DNA from: Halomonas sp. ALS9
GTDB lineage: Bacteria > Pseudomonadota > Gammaproteobacteria > Pseudomonadales > Halomonadaceae
Assembly: GCF_001651035.1 (NCBI RefSeq)
Contig: NZ_LXRG01000054.1
Coordinates: 62,001-126,000 of the forward strand
DNA: 64,000 nucleotides
Direction: 5' to 3'
Part shown: positions 41,138-51,307 of the stretch, piece after piece
Layout: every line of letters begins with the position of its first letter
Numbering within the stretch: the stretch's first letter is position 1
The notes under the pieces: generated by a model
The model's input: the letters and a program-made list of their open reading frames with translations, nothing else
What the model was told of the DNA's origin: nothing
Databases searched by the model: none
Made by a program: the position numbers and the translations under genes

Positions 41138-42430
41138 TCAAAGAGTCTTCGGGTCGGCACGACGGCCAATACCTCGGTACATTAATCCACAGCTGGCAAC
41201 AAACTCAGGGTCGTAAATATTGCGCCCATCTAATACGAGTTTAGCGTTTAATAGCGAGCCGAGTCGGTGCCAGTCAGGGTTCCAATACGTTTTCCATTCG
41301 GTAACCAGCATTAGCACATCGGCGCCCTCACAAGCTTGGTAGGGGTCATGAGTATAGGTACGCAGGTCGTCACGCTCGCCAACCAAGGCGTGGAGAGCGG
41401 GCACCGCCGCTGGGTCGTGGAGCTGAACCTTAACCCCTTGCGCCCAAAGTGCCTCCAGCAATGTTAATACCGGGGCATGATCAATACGCGCAGTACCAGG
41501 TTTAAACGCAGCGCCCCAAATTGCTACGGTTTTACCTGCTATCTCACCAGCAAAGTGAGCCCACAGCTTGCGGAACAGGGTCTCTTTCTTCTGCTCGTTA
41601 ATATCCATCACCTGTTCAAGCAGCGCTGAATAACGGCCACTTTGTAGTTGGACATCGGCCAAGCGCATCAAGTCACGCGAGAAGTTAGGCCCGCCAAATC
41701 CACACCCGGGGTACAGGTATTCAAAACCAATGCGCGAGTCAGCACCCATGCCCTGTCTAACATGTTCGACATCCACACCCAGGGTATCAGCCAAGCCCGC
41801 AATTTCATTCATATAACTGATGCGCGTAGCAAGCATGCCGTTAATCGCCAGCTTGGTGAGCTCTGCGGCGCGGCGCGGCATACACTGAAATACCTCGCTA
41901 CGCCGATTAAAGGCGCGTAGCAGCTCTCTGGTCACCTGCTCACCTGTCGTATTATCACAACCTAGCAGCCGCCTAGTTGGACGAGTAAACGAGTCCCACG
42001 CACGGCCCTCTTCCAACGTATCAGGAAGTGCCACGCTGGTGTGCTGCGGCCCCATCAACGCATGTAGCCGCTCAGTCTCGCCGACCGGAAAGGTTGAGTT
42101 ATTGATAAGTACGATGCCCTGCTGATCAGCTAATAGCGGATTTTCAACCAGAGCGCTGGCCGAACTGCGCTGTGCGGGCGATAACGCCAGCCAGATCACT
42201 TCAGGTATGGCTGCATCTTTAAGCTGTTCAATGACCTGGAGAGTTCCCTCCGCCAAGCCCTGCTCCAAATGGGCCATCAGTTGAGGTTCGCTACGTAGCC
42301 AATCTACCTGAGAAAGAGCTGACCAGGGAGCATCGGAATGAGGCAACCACTGCACCTGATGGCCCACCCAGGCTAGCGCAGCCGCTGCCGTCGCTGCGCT
42401 TAATTCGCTACCGTAAAGTAACACCCGCAT
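41138..42430 (-). CDS. UDP-glucose 6-dehydrogenase homologue lacking catalytic residues
   Basis: A 430-residue protein of the UDP-glucose/GDP-mannose dehydrogenase family: STFPVGE, the Lys193 segment ELTKLAINGMLATRISYMNEIA and the C-terminal LVTEWKTYWNPDW and LDGRNIYDP all fit. However, the catalytic cysteine motif (usually GGSCFPKD) reads GGPNFSRD, with Asn249 in the cysteine position. The glycine loop GxGxxG reads GSELSA, and the NPEFLREG glutamate is Asp. It may be a pseudoenzyme or have another reaction. It lies 3 bases after galU. Confidence 0.85.
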   Translation of the reverse strand: MRVLLYGSELSAATAAAALAWVGHQVQWLPHSDAPWSALSQVDWLRSEPQLMAHLEQGLAEGTLQVIEQLKDAAIPEVIWLALSPAQRSSASALVENPLLADQQGIVLINNSTFPVGETERLHALMGPQHTSVALPDTLEEGRAWDSFTRPTRRLLGCDNTTGEQVTRELLRAFNRRSEVFQCMPRRAAELTKLAINGMLATRISYMNEIAGLADTLGVDVEHVRQGMGADSRIGFEYLYPGCGFGGPNFSRDLMRLADVQLQSGRYSALLEQVMDINEQKKETLFRKLWAHFAGEIAGKTVAIWGAAFKPGTARIDHAPVLTLLEALWAQGVKVQLHDPAAVPALHALVGERDDLRTYTHDPYQACEGADVLMLVTEWKTYWNPDWHRLGSLLNAKLVLDGRNIYDPEFVASCGLMYRGIGRRADPKTL

Positions 42431-42433
42431 GGG

Positions 42434-43324
42434 TTACTCTCCTTGGTGGTAACGTGATAGCAAGGCTTTGAAACCCTCGCCGAACTCAGGATGGCGACGC
42501 GCGTAGGCGAGCGTGGCTTCTAGGTAGCCCAGCGGCTGACCGCAATCGTAGGTAGAGCCCTGCATACGATATGCCTGGACACCCGATTGCTCGCGCAGCG
42601 TTTCTAGCGCGTCAGTAAGCTGAATTTCACCACCAGCACCGGGCTGTGTAGCGGCTAAAATAGGAAAAATATGCCCTGGCAGCGCATAACGACCTATTAC
42701 CGCTAGATTTGAGGGCGCCGCATCTCGCTTAGGTTTTTCCACCATACCCGCTAAATCTACCGATTGATTAGGTGCGGGCACATCACCGGCTGGCGCTACG
42801 ATGCCATATTTTTCAACTTGCTCCCAAGCAACTTCTTCCACCATCAGCTGCGCCGTTTGCTGTTGTTCATAGGCCGCTAACATGCCAGCTAAATCTGTTG
42901 CAGAATTGGTACTGTTATCGACCAATACATCCGGAAGCAGCACTGCAAAAGGCTCATCGTCGCCAATGATCGGTCGGGCGCATAGCACCGCATGGCCCAA
43001 CCCCAGCGGTACCCCCTGACGTATGCTGATAATACTGACGTCGTCAGGCACTAAGTTGCGCAACATCTGCAAAAGTTCGTGTTTACCTTTCGCTTCCAGG
43101 CTGGCTTCCAATTCTGCGTGGGTATCGAAGTGGTTTTCTATAGCACTTTTATTGCTACTAGTGACCAGCACAATCTCGCGAATACCCGCGGCAATGGCTT
43201 CTTCAACGACATATTGAATGACTGGCCTATCGACAATCGTAATCATCTCCTTGGGAATAGCCTTCGAAGCCGGCAAGCAGCGGGTGCCAAACCCAGCAAC
43301 AGGAAGTACGGCCTTGCGAATCAT
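42434..43324 (-). CDS. galU: UTP-glucose-1-phosphate uridylyltransferase
   Basis: GalU makes UDP-glucose. The 296-residue protein has the nucleotide-binding signature VLPVAGFGTRCLPASKAIPKEM and the VEKP and GQPLGYLEA segments. The start is ATG 43324, with AAGGAC upstream; an upstream in-frame start at 43426 is not supported. It heads an operon with the Ugd homologue. Confidence 0.96.
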   Translation of the reverse strand: MIRKAVLPVAGFGTRCLPASKAIPKEMITIVDRPVIQYVVEEAIAAGIREIVLVTSSNKSAIENHFDTHAELEASLEAKGKHELLQMLRNLVPDDVSIISIRQGVPLGLGHAVLCARPIIGDDEPFAVLLPDVLVDNSTNSATDLAGMLAAYEQQQTAQLMVEEVAWEQVEKYGIVAPAGDVPAPNQSVDLAGMVEKPKRDAAPSNLAVIGRYALPGHIFPILAATQPGAGGEIQLTDALETLREQSGVQAYRMQGSTYDCGQPLGYLEATLAYARRHPEFGEGFKALLSRYHQGE

Positions 43325-43495
43325 ATAGAGGTCCTTTTCATGCGTTCCGACACAGGAGTGGTTAGAATGTCCATAATACTGAAGGCGTGGATGGATGCCA
43401 CCTCGCCAATGGACGATAACGAGCACAAATGGATAATAACCAGTGATTAAGCGTCAATTTTTCGCTTAATGCTCAATGACAATGGGAGTCACAAC

Positions 43496-44239
43496 ATGCA
43501 AGCGACACCACAGGATAGCACTGCTGGCCACTATCAAGGCAATGTCGATGCAGCCGAAGTCGCTAAATTTGAAGCGCTCGCTAGCCGCTGGTGGGATCCG
43601 CAGGGAGAATTTAAACCGCTCCATGAAATTAACCCTTTGCGCCTCGATTTTATTGATGCGCGCGCGGGCCTGGCGGGGAAAAAAGTGTTGGATGTGGGCT
43701 GTGGTGGCGGCATTTTGAGCGAATCAATGGCCAACCGCGGGGCTAAAGTCACCGGCATTGACCTTGGTGAAGCGCCGTTAGCGGTAGCCAGGCTCCACGC
43801 GGAAGAGCGCGGCATTGAGGTTGATTATCAGCACATCAGTGTAGAAGCCATGGCAGCTCAAAAGCCCGGCTTTTACGATGCGGTGACCTGTATGGAAATG
43901 CTTGAGCATGTACCTGACCCGGCATCCGTCATTCGTGCCTGCAGTGCCTTGGTTCGCCCAGGTGGGTATGTGTTTTTCTCAACACTAAATCGCACCGCCA
44001 AGTCCTACGCTTTTGCCATCTTAGGCGCCGAGTATGTGCTGAGACTGCTCCCTCGGGGTACTCATAACTACGCTAAATTTATTCGCCCTTCAGAAATGGC
44101 CGCCTGGGCCCGTAACAGTGGCTTAGAAGTACGTGAGCAAACAGGTCTAACCTACAACCCGGTAACCCGCCACTACCGCTTGGTTAGCCATGACGTTTCG
44201 GTTAACTACATGATGTACTGCCGCAAGGTGAGCGATTAA
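43496..44239 (+). CDS. ubiG: Ubiquinone biosynthesis O-methyltransferase UbiG
   Basis: UbiG carries out both O-methylations in ubiquinone synthesis. The SAM-binding motif is [13 protein letters not shown]; the N-terminal [20 protein letters not shown] segment is characteristic. ATG 43496 follows GGGAG with 7 bases between; an in-frame start at 43469 lacks one. The product has 247 residues. The next gene, mupP, starts right after its stop (TAAATG). Confidence 0.96.
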   Translation: MQATPQDSTAGHYQGNVDAAEVAKFEALASRWWDPQGEFKPLHEINPLRLDFIDARAGLAGKKVLDVGCGGGILSESMANRGAKVTGIDLGEAPLAVARLHAEERGIEVDYQHISVEAMAAQKPGFYDAVTCMEMLEHVPDPASVIRACSALVRPGGYVFFSTLNRTAKSYAFAILGAEYVLRLLPRGTHNYAKFIRPSEMAAWARNSGLEVREQTGLTYNPVTRHYRLVSHDVSVNYMMYCRKVSD

Positions 44240-44908
44240 ATGCCGATGCAAGCGCCTCAAGCGATCCTCTTCGATCTAGATGGCACCCTGATCGATACTG
44301 CTCCAGATTTAGCCCAGGCAACCAATGCGCTGCGTGTTCATCATGGCTTAGACCCGCTCCCCTTTTCAGTGATTAGGCGTCAGGTCTCTAATGGCGGTAG
44401 TGCGCTGGTTACACTAGCACTAGGGTTAGAAGCCACAGCAGAGGGACATACCCAAGCGCGTCAGTTTTTACTCGATGCCTATGAGCAGGCGGTCGCTGTA
44501 CACAGCCGGGTTTTCTCACCTCTTGATGTTTGGCTTAAAGAGTGGGACAGCGACCAACGGCCCTGGGGTATTGTGACCAATAAACCACGCCGCTATACCT
44601 TACCGCTATTGGATGCACTGGCCCTTCAGCCCGGCGCCCTGCTGTGTGCGGATGATTTGAGCGTTAAAAAACCGGCGCCAGAGCCGCTTTGGGAAGCGGC
44701 TCGTCGCCTAGGTGTTGAACCTGAAAAGTGCTGGTATATCGGCGACCATGCGCGTGATATCGAGGCCGCCGTAGCCGCAGGCATGACTGCTGTAGCAGTG
44801 GGCTATGGTTATATTAGCGAAGAAGATGACTACCAGCGGTGGCCTGCTGATTTATGGTTTGGAGAGTGCGAAGCACTCGTCGATGCCCTCGACGCGTTTA
44901 AACGTTAG
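44240..44908 (+). CDS. mupP: N-acetylmuramic acid 6-phosphate phosphatase MupP (HAD family)
   Basis: A 222-residue HAD hydrolase with the nucleophile motif FDLDGTLIDTAPD (Asp12, Asp14) and GDHARDIEAAVAAG. The ubiG-mupP-yciK order is that of Pseudomonas, where this protein is MupP of the AnmK-independent cell-wall recycling route. Without that context it could be taken for phosphoglycolate phosphatase (Gph), so the assignment relies on gene order. It is translationally coupled to ubiG. Confidence 0.85.
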   Translation: MPMQAPQAILFDLDGTLIDTAPDLAQATNALRVHHGLDPLPFSVIRRQVSNGGSALVTLALGLEATAEGHTQARQFLLDAYEQAVAVHSRVFSPLDVWLKEWDSDQRPWGIVTNKPRRYTLPLLDALALQPGALLCADDLSVKKPAPEPLWEAARRLGVEPEKCWYIGDHARDIEAAVAAGMTAVAVGYGYISEEDDYQRWPADLWFGECEALVDALDAFKR

Positions 44909-44935
44909 CTACCGAGCACATCGACATCTCAGCGT

Positions 44936-45697
44936 TTATACCCGGGGCGGTTGGGCATCAAGCTTTTGACCGTTGGTGCCTGCACTGTCTGGCCCCATAA
45001 GCCATAAGTAGGTAGGCATAATGTCTTCCGGGGTGCGTAACATGAAAGGGTCTTCACCGGGAAATGCGGTACGCCGCATTTGGGTACGTGTCGCCCCTGG
45101 GTTAAGCGAGTTAACCCGGATATTGGACTGATTGTCCAACTCGTCGGCAAGCACCTCAACAAAGCCTTCGGTAGCAAACTTAGAGACTGAGTAAGCACCC
45201 CAATAGGCGCGACCTTTGCGACCAACGCTGGATGAGGTGAAAATAACCGACGCATCGTCAGACGCTTGCAGCAAAGGCAATAACGCCTGAGTCATCCAGA
45301 TAGGCCCATTAATATTGACCTGCATGACCTGCTGCCAAAGCTCGGGATTATATTGCTCAAAGGGAGTGATGCGGCCTAACAACCCCGCGTTATGCAGCAA
45401 TCCATCCAAGCGACCAAACTCTTTATCCAACGTTTCCGCCATATCATGAAAATCTTTTAGCGTGGCGCCTTCAAAGTTGAGCGGAAAAATCGCTGGTTGG
45501 GGGCCCCCGGCCGCTTCGATTTCATCATAAACGCGCTCTAGCTTGGCAATGGTGCGCCCCAATAGGATCACCGTTGCTCCGTGCTGGGCGTAGCTCAGCG
45601 CTGCCGCACGGCCAATTCCATCCCCTGCGCCGGTTACCAACACGATGCGATTTTCCAATAGGTTGGGCGCTGGTTGATAGTCGATCTTGCAGCTCAT
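44936..45697 (-). CDS. yciK: Short-chain dehydrogenase YciK
   Basis: A 253-residue SDR oxidoreductase: cofactor loop TGAGDGIGRAA and active site SSSVGRKGRAYWGAYSVSK. The start is ATG 45697, with AGGGAA upstream; a start at 45715 is possible. It converges on mupP with 27 bp between stops, as in Pseudomonas. Its physiological substrate is not known. Confidence 0.9.
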   Translation of the reverse strand: MSCKIDYQPAPNLLENRIVLVTGAGDGIGRAAALSYAQHGATVILLGRTIAKLERVYDEIEAAGGPQPAIFPLNFEGATLKDFHDMAETLDKEFGRLDGLLHNAGLLGRITPFEQYNPELWQQVMQVNINGPIWMTQALLPLLQASDDASVIFTSSSVGRKGRAYWGAYSVSKFATEGFVEVLADELDNQSNIRVNSLNPGATRTQMRRTAFPGEDPFMLRTPEDIMPTYLWLMGPDSAGTNGQKLDAQPPRV

Positions 45698-45732
45698 GCT
45701 GATTCCCTGAAGCAAAAATAGATCAAAAAATA

Positions 45733-46527
45733 TTAACTTGCTGACTGACGTAAAAAGTCATTGGCAAGGCCTGCGGCACTGCTTTGCGGGTAGTCGTCAC
45801 GCACTTGTTCAAGTAACTCTCGGCTACGCTCAGCTTCTCCTTTGCGCGCTTTTACTAAGCCTAACTTATAAATCGCATCCGGCACTTTGCTGCTGCCGCT
45901 ATACTCCTCTATCACCCGGCTAAACGCCTGATCAGCGGGATCCAGCTCGCCTTCTGCAGCGTATAATTCACCCAGCCAGTAGTGACCATTAGCCGTTAGG
46001 CTAGTATCAGGGTGATCGGTAACAAAGGCTTCAAAGGCCGCAATGGCTTCGTCAAATCGGCGCGCCTGCACATGTGCGAAGGCCGCTTGGTAATCGGCTT
46101 GTGCGTCCTCGCTGACATTGCGGCTAGAGGGAGCATTGACAACTTCCTCGGCGGCTTCTGGCTCTACCGCGGGCGTTGACTGCTCAATCTGGGTTGGGCC
46201 GCTGCTCATCAGGCGATCTTCAATATCGAGGTACTGCTGCTGAGATTGGCGACGCAGCTGCTCCAGCTGGTGACGCAGCTCTTCTATCTGACCACGTAGT
46301 TGCTGGATTTCCTGCTGGTGCTCCTGTACCTGGTTAAACAGTACCAGGTTACCGCTGGACGCTTCCTGTCGCTGCGTCTGCTGATAGAAGCTGCTGTTGG
46401 AAGAGTTGGAAAGGTCTTGAACGAGCGGCTGTTGAGCGGTGGCCGTTAGCGACAATACGGATAGCGGGAGCGCTATGGCTCCCGCACCGCACAGCCTCTC
46501 AACGTAACGCTTGAGACTGTGATTCAT
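45733..46527 (-). CDS. cpoB: Cell division coordinator CpoB (YbgF)
   Basis: A 264-residue periplasmic protein with a signal peptide (cut near TATAQQ), an N-terminal coiled coil (about 60-95, LVLFNQVQEHQQEIQQLRG) that trimerises, a linker, and TPR-type repeats in the C-terminal half (ADYQAAFAHVQARRFDEAIA and following). CpoB links Tol-Pal with PBP1B during constriction. It is the last gene of the tol-pal cluster. Confidence 0.94.
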   Translation of the reverse strand: MNHSLKRYVERLCGAGAIALPLSVLSLTATAQQPLVQDLSNSSNSSFYQQTQRQEASSGNLVLFNQVQEHQQEIQQLRGQIEELRHQLEQLRRQSQQQYLDIEDRLMSSGPTQIEQSTPAVEPEAAEEVVNAPSSRNVSEDAQADYQAAFAHVQARRFDEAIAAFEAFVTDHPDTSLTANGHYWLGELYAAEGELDPADQAFSRVIEEYSGSSKVPDAIYKLGLVKARKGEAERSRELLEQVRDDYPQSSAAGLANDFLRQSAS

Positions 46528-46547
46528 GATGACTCCGGAGACGTAAA

Positions 46548-46571
46548 CGGCGTGCGGTTAGCCGCACGCCG
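46548..46571. other. 10-bp hairpin between pal and cpoB
   Basis: CGGCGTGCGG (46548-46557) and CCGCACGCCG (46562-46571) form a perfect stem with a 4-nt loop. On the minus strand TTTACG follows, too short a T-run for a strong terminator. It may set the pal-to-cpoB expression ratio or protect the pal mRNA end. Confidence 0.65.
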
Positions 46572-46606
46572 GATTCATCAGTGGTTAAACACTAAATAGT
46601 GAATGC

Positions 46607-47152
46607 TCAGTAGTTAAACACAACACGACGGTTCTGAGCGTAGGCGCTCTCGCCTTGACCATTAACGGCCGGACGCTCTTCGCCATAACTAACTACACTC
46701 ATTTGTGAAGAAGAGACACCCTGAATATTCAGGAATCGCTCTACTGCACCGGCACGACGCTCACCTAGCGCCATGTTGTATTCACGAGTGCCGCGCTCAT
46801 CTGTATGTCCGTGAAGAACCACTTGGGCACTTGGATTGGCACGCAAGTAGCGCGCATGAGCCATTACAACGGATTCGTACTCGCTCTTAATCGTATCGCG
46901 ATCGTAATCGAAATAGATTGTGCGCACTTCTGGAATGCGCGAATCAGCTTGCTGGCCCGCACCTGAACCTGAACCAGAAGTTGAACCATACTGACTACCC
47001 GTGCCTGTACCCGAGGTGCTGGAACCAGTAGTGCTGCCATCCTGGCTGCCGTACGAGTCACCGTCTTGGGTTCCGCCGGTGCTGGAACAGCCAGCGATTA
47101 CTACGATAGATAGCGCTGCTGCTAATGAGCGAGCCAACGGTTTGAGTTGCAT
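46607..47152 (-). CDS. pal: Peptidoglycan-associated lipoprotein Pal
   Basis: An outer-membrane lipoprotein of 181 residues. Lipobox IAGC puts the lipidated cysteine at Cys22, followed by a long Gly/Ser/Thr linker (about 23-70). The OmpA-like peptidoglycan-binding domain has TIYFDYDRDTIKSEY and LHGHTDERGTREYNMALGER. It anchors the outer membrane to peptidoglycan within Tol-Pal. Confidence 0.97.
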   Translation of the reverse strand: MQLKPLARSLAAALSIVVIAGCSSTGGTQDGDSYGSQDGSTTGSSTSGTGTGSQYGSTSGSGSGAGQQADSRIPEVRTIYFDYDRDTIKSEYESVVMAHARYLRANPSAQVVLHGHTDERGTREYNMALGERRAGAVERFLNIQGVSSSQMSVVSYGEERPAVNGQGESAYAQNRRVVFNY

Positions 47153-47205
47153 AATCAGACTCCTTGCCTGAAAACTAAAATTTCGATATTAATCAATTGA
47201 GTTGA

Positions 47206-48492
47206 TCAATTTAAGAAGGGTGACCAAGCTGGATCACGGACATCGCCTTGTGCTGACGGCAGCCTGAATGAAGAACGGCCATCGGCAGAAACAGCACTTA
47301 GCACCCCACTGTTACCCTGCTGGGTAGCGAAGATTACCATGGTCCCGTTCGGCGCAACACTAGGAGATTCATCTCTTGTTGATTCACTCAATACCACTAA
47401 GCGATCACCGCTTACATCTTGCCTTGCCACTTGGTATCCACGGCTAGAGCGGTGAATCAAGAAAATCTGCTCGCCATCAGGCGAATAGCGCCCGCGCGCG
47501 TTGTAATTACCGGTAAATGTTAGACGCTTAGCCTCTCCGCCCCCCAATGTGTATTGGTATAACTGGGGGCCGCCGCTACGATCGGAAGTAAACAACAGGC
47601 TGCGTCCATCCGGCGCCCAAGCGGGTTCCGTATCAATGCTGTTGTTATTGGTAATGCGTTCTACTGAACGGTTGGCAACATCCATAATATAAATTTCCGG
47701 CTGGCCATCTTTAGACAGCGACATAGCGATACGCCGTCCATCTGGCGACCATGCTGGCGCGCCATTAATGCCATCAAACGAGGTTGCTTGCACGCGCTGA
47801 CCCGTCGCCACATCCTGAATATAGATCGCTGGACGCTCAGTCTCAAAGGAGACATAGGCGATCTTAGTACCATCAGGTGACCACGTTGGCGACATGATTG
47901 GTTCATCAGAGGTCAACACCTGCTCACTACGGCGACCATCGGCGTCGGCAACGTAAAGACCAAACTGCATATTGTCACCAATACCCTGTGCAGTGACATA
48001 GGCAATCTTAGTTGAGAAAGCACCACGAATATCAGTAATCTCTTCAAAGATTTGATCACTAATATAGTGAGCAGCACCCCGCAGGTCATTACCCCTTACT
48101 GTAACGGTTTCACCGATCATCCGGCGCTGGCCGCTGATATCCATCAGTTCGAACTGTAGTTCAAAGCCGCCGTCAGTTTGTGCTGCCCTGCCGACCACTA
48201 GATAGCGCACATCCAGCGAACGCCAAGTACCGAACTGCACATCGTCAGCTTGACTCGGTTGCTCAAACATAGCACTACGCGCTAAGGGAGCAAAATAGCC
48301 ACTGCGTTCAAGGTCATCTTGAACAATTTGTGCGACATCTTCGGGCAGGCCGTCTGAACCGGCGAACGGCACTACCCCTATAGGCAGCGCTTGATCGCTG
48401 CCTCGCGTGATCTCAATGGTTAAGTTAGCACTTGCCACACTGCTGACAAGCAGCAGTACACAGAACAACCACACTTTGCTCAAGCTTTGCAT
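47206..48492 (-). CDS. tolB: Tol-Pal system beta-propeller protein TolB
   Basis: Periplasmic TolB, 428 residues, with a signal peptide ending SSVASA, an N-terminal domain (about 22-160) and a six-bladed propeller with repeated W-SPDG motifs ([29 protein letters not shown] and others). It binds Pal and colicins. The start overlaps the tolA stop (TGATG). Confidence 0.97.
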   Translation of the reverse strand: MQSLSKVWLFCVLLLVSSVASANLTIEITRGSDQALPIGVVPFAGSDGLPEDVAQIVQDDLERSGYFAPLARSAMFEQPSQADDVQFGTWRSLDVRYLVVGRAAQTDGGFELQFELMDISGQRRMIGETVTVRGNDLRGAAHYISDQIFEEITDIRGAFSTKIAYVTAQGIGDNMQFGLYVADADGRRSEQVLTSDEPIMSPTWSPDGTKIAYVSFETERPAIYIQDVATGQRVQATSFDGINGAPAWSPDGRRIAMSLSKDGQPEIYIMDVANRSVERITNNNSIDTEPAWAPDGRSLLFTSDRSGGPQLYQYTLGGGEAKRLTFTGNYNARGRYSPDGEQIFLIHRSSRGYQVARQDVSGDRLVVLSESTRDESPSVAPNGTMVIFATQQGNSGVLSAVSADGRSSFRLPSAQGDVRDPAWSPFLN

Positions 48493-49676
48493 CAGCGAAC
48501 ATCTCCCGGGGTAAATCGCAGATTAAACTGACGTAAATTACGCTGCTGATCGGCTGGCAAATCTCGCAATTCACCAAACGGTGCAGCATGTTCCACAGCC
48601 TGCATCACAGACCGGTCAAAAGCACTATCGCCACTTGATGTCACAATCGACGTTGCCAATACTTCTCCTGATGGTCCTAACCGTACCTGTAGCGTAGCAC
48701 TCATCGCATCACTTGCACCGGGCGGAATCACCCACGCCTGCTCAACAGCACGACGAACAATATTAATAAAGCTATTGGCCGCCTGCTCAGCTTGCTGGGC
48801 ATTAGCAGCGGCTTCGGCTTCACCGGCCAACTGGCGTTGCATGGCCGCCTCTGCAGCTTCCGCGGCTTCGCGTTGGCGCTCAGCTTCTGCTTCGCGACGC
48901 TGCTGCTCTTCGGCTTCACGTTGGCGCTGTGCTTCTGCCTCTCGCTCTCGCTGAGCCGCTTCTTGCTCACGAAGGCGCTGTTCTTCGGCTTCACGCTGAC
49001 GTGCAGCTTCAGCTTCTTCGCGCTGCTGTTGTTCTGCCGCTGCACGCTGGCGTTCAGCTTCTTCCGCCTCCCGGCGCTGCTGCTCTTCGGCTTCACGTTG
49101 GCGCTGTGCTTCGGCCTCTTCGCGTTGCTGTTGCTCTGCGGCTTCCTGTTGGCGTTGCGCCTCTTCCACTTCACGTTGGCGCTGCGCCGCCGCTTCCGCT
49201 TCGGCTTCACGTTCAGCCGCTTCAGCCGCCTGTTGCTCAGCCTGGGCAGCCGCTTCTTCAGCACGACGCTGTGCCTCAGCCTCCGCGGCTGCACGTGCTT
49301 CTTCTAATGCCTGTGCCTCGGCTTCCGCCGCCTGCTGGGCTGCCTCTTCTGCCGCTTGTTGCTCTGCAGCAGTCTGCTGTTCACTAGCTGACGGTTCTTC
49401 ACTAGCTGAGGGCTCTTCCGGTGCCTCCGGCTCGGTAGGGGCTTCGGCGGGCGCATTCATCGCCGCCTGCTCTTCCAATGCTTGCTGTGCCTGATCAGTA
49501 AACGTTTCGGTGCTTACCAGCGTCGCCTGCACAATCGAAGAGCTATCAGGCTCTGCATCTCGACTAGGTAGGCTGATCAAGCTAAACACTACAATCGCGA
49601 CGTGCACGCCTATCGCCAGAACGGTCGGCCACTTATAGCCGACATCCTGAGGATCGCGCGAGGGTTTCAATGCCAT
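48492..49676 (-). CDS. tolA: Cell envelope integrity protein TolA
   Basis: An inner-membrane protein of 394 residues: one N-terminal helix (about 16-36), a very long Ala/Glu/Gln/Arg helical region (about 75-290) and a C-terminal domain (about 300-394; [25 protein letters not shown]). The start at ATG 49676 has AAGG 5 bases upstream; ATG 49697, which overlaps the tolR stop, is an alternative. The repetitive helix makes this gene prone to length change between strains. Confidence 0.93.
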   Translation of the reverse strand: MALKPSRDPQDVGYKWPTVLAIGVHVAIVVFSLISLPSRDAEPDSSSIVQATLVSTETFTDQAQQALEEQAAMNAPAEAPTEPEAPEEPSASEEPSASEQQTAAEQQAAEEAAQQAAEAEAQALEEARAAAEAEAQRRAEEAAAQAEQQAAEAAEREAEAEAAAQRQREVEEAQRQQEAAEQQQREEAEAQRQREAEEQQRREAEEAERQRAAAEQQQREEAEAARQREAEEQRLREQEAAQREREAEAQRQREAEEQQRREAEAERQREAAEAAEAAMQRQLAGEAEAAANAQQAEQAANSFINIVRRAVEQAWVIPPGASDAMSATLQVRLGPSGEVLATSIVTSSGDSAFDRSVMQAVEHAAPFGELRDLPADQQRNLRQFNLRFTPGDVR

Positions 49677-49689
49677 GTGCGCCTTGCCC

Positions 49690-50127
49690 TTACCCATCTT
49701 GCGGCGGCTCAGAAAGCAGCCCCACATTAGCAACGCCGGCGCCTTGTAGGGTACTCATTAAAACGACAATCTGCCCATAAGCCACATTGCGGTCACCGCG
49801 TACCATGACAGGCGTGCCCGGACGTCGCTCAAGAATCGTTGTCACTCTCGTGGACATTTCATCCAGCGTGACCGACGTGGAGTCTTCCCCCAGCGTGATG
49901 AAGTAACCACCGTCGCTATTAACCGAGATAATGATGGGATCATTATCTTCCTGTGTCTCAATGGGCTGAGAGGTGACTTGCGGCAACTCAACTTGTACGC
50001 CTTGGGTCAGCATCGGCGCGGTGATCATAAAGACCACCAGCAGTACCAGCATAATGTCGATGAAAGGAACAACGTTAATTTCTGCCATCGGCTTACTTGT
50101 ACTACTACGATTGAACGGTCCTTGCAT
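49690..50127 (-). CDS. tolR: Tol-Pal system protein TolR
   Basis: A 145-residue ExbD/TolR-type protein with one N-terminal helix (about 17-40) carrying the proton-relay aspartate in FIDIMLVLLVVFMIT and a periplasmic domain. It forms the proton-driven motor with TolQ and is followed by tolA with a small overlap or short gap, depending on the tolA start. Confidence 0.96.
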   Translation of the reverse strand: MQGPFNRSSTSKPMAEINVVPFIDIMLVLLVVFMITAPMLTQGVQVELPQVTSQPIETQEDNDPIIISVNSDGGYFITLGEDSTSVTLDEMSTRVTTILERRPGTPVMVRGDRNVAYGQIVVLMSTLQGAGVANVGLLSEPPQDG

Positions 50128-50139
50128 GACTCTCTCCCC

Positions 50140-50835
50140 TTAGCTGGCGCTCGGTTTGCCGTCACGGCCCTGCAAATTGCGGTGCAGGATAGCGTGGAAC
50201 TCTTCGGCAAAGTCTTCGTATTTGCCGAGCAGGCGAGAAGACGAGTTGGACAGACGGTTATAGAAAATCACCGCAGGAATCGCTGCAAATAGACCCATAG
50301 CTGTCGCAATCAGGGCTTCGGCAATCCAAGGTGCCACCGTAGCCAAGGTTGCTTGCTGGGTTAATGATAAAGCCTGAAAAGACCCCATGATGCCCCACAC
50401 GGTACCGAACAGGCCGATATAGGGGCTAGCAGAGGCAACGGTGGCAAGAAACACGAGGTGCTGAGTTAAGCGATCCTCTTCACGAGACCATGCTACGCGC
50501 ATGCTGCGCTGTACACCCTCTAGTACGGTATCCGGGTCACGAGTCTTAGGCATCAAACGGTTAAATTCGCGGAAACCAGCTTGAAAAATATGTTCAGCGC
50601 CGTGGCGCGGGTCATCGGCTGGGATTTCACGGTATAGTTCGTTCAGGTCGACACCAGACCAAAAAGACTCCTCAAATTGGTTGTACTCTTTCTTGGCACG
50701 GCCCAACGCAATGCTGCGCTGGAAAATCACTACCCAAGAGAGGATCGACCCCACCAGCAGTAGCAGCATTACCAGTTGCACTACCGTACTGGCATTCATT
50801 ATTAAATGGGGAATGGACATGGTGTTATCGTTCAC
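50140..50835 (-). CDS. tolQ: Tol-Pal system protein TolQ
   Basis: A 231-residue ExbB/TolQ-type protein with three membrane helices (first about 15-37; last two about 130-190) and the family segment YIGLFGTVWGIMGSFQAL. GTG 50835 is chosen because GAGGG lies 5 bases upstream; ATG 50820 or ATG 50847 are alternatives. It drives TolA with TolR using the proton gradient. Confidence 0.94.
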   Translation of the reverse strand: MNDNTMSIPHLIMNASTVVQLVMLLLLVGSILSWVVIFQRSIALGRAKKEYNQFEESFWSGVDLNELYREIPADDPRHGAEHIFQAGFREFNRLMPKTRDPDTVLEGVQRSMRVAWSREEDRLTQHLVFLATVASASPYIGLFGTVWGIMGSFQALSLTQQATLATVAPWIAEALIATAMGLFAAIPAVIFYNRLSNSSSRLLGKYEDFAEEFHAILHRNLQGRDGKPSAS

Positions 50836-50893
50836 AGGTGCCCTCATCAATCTATTAGGGTCGGGATTGCCGACGCAGTGAATGACCTCTTGG

Positions 50894-51307
50894 TTAAGAG
50901 GCCTGGGTCAGAATATTAAGCGACGCTGGCCATGCTTTAGGCCGTAGACGCTCGGTACTCAAGCAGGCTATCTCGACTGTGGCAGAGCAAAGGAGTTCCT
51001 CACCACGCCAAACCTGCTGTTCAAATGTCATCCGACAGCGTCCAACGTCAGTAACGTGAACACTAATTTCCAACGCGTCGTCTAGGCAAGCCGGTTTCGC
51101 GTAGTGACAGGCCAAGCGGTATACCACTAGCTGCGTACCTTCGTCTAGCAGCGTTTGCTGATTCAGGCCCAACTGGCGAAGCCATTCACTGCGTGCGCGC
51201 TCCATAAACTTCAAGTAGTTAACGTAGTAGACAATCCCGCCTGCGTCAGTATCTTCCATATAAACGCGCAGCGGCAGGCGGTAGCCTTCGTTGATGTAAC
51301 GACTCAC
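50894..51307 (-). CDS. ybgC: Tol-Pal associated acyl-CoA thioesterase YbgC
   Basis: A 137-residue hotdog-fold thioesterase of the 4-HBT class: [25 protein letters not shown] includes the catalytic aspartate. The start is GTG 51307, overlapping the ruvB stop by 4 bases. YbgC is the usual first gene of the tol-pal cluster and may act on acyl chains in phospholipid metabolism. Confidence 0.93.
   Translation of the reverse strand: MSRYINEGYRLPLRVYMEDTDAGGIVYYVNYLKFMERARSEWLRQLGLNQQTLLDEGTQLVVYRLACHYAKPACLDDALEISVHVTDVGRCRMTFEQQVWRGEELLCSATVEIACLSTERLRPKAWPASLNILTQAS

Noticed and set aside
48792..49387. Long Leu/Phe- or Pro/Leu-rich frames antisense to tolA
   Set aside because: They mirror the Ala/Glu/Gln/Arg repeats of the TolA helix and have no start signal or family match.
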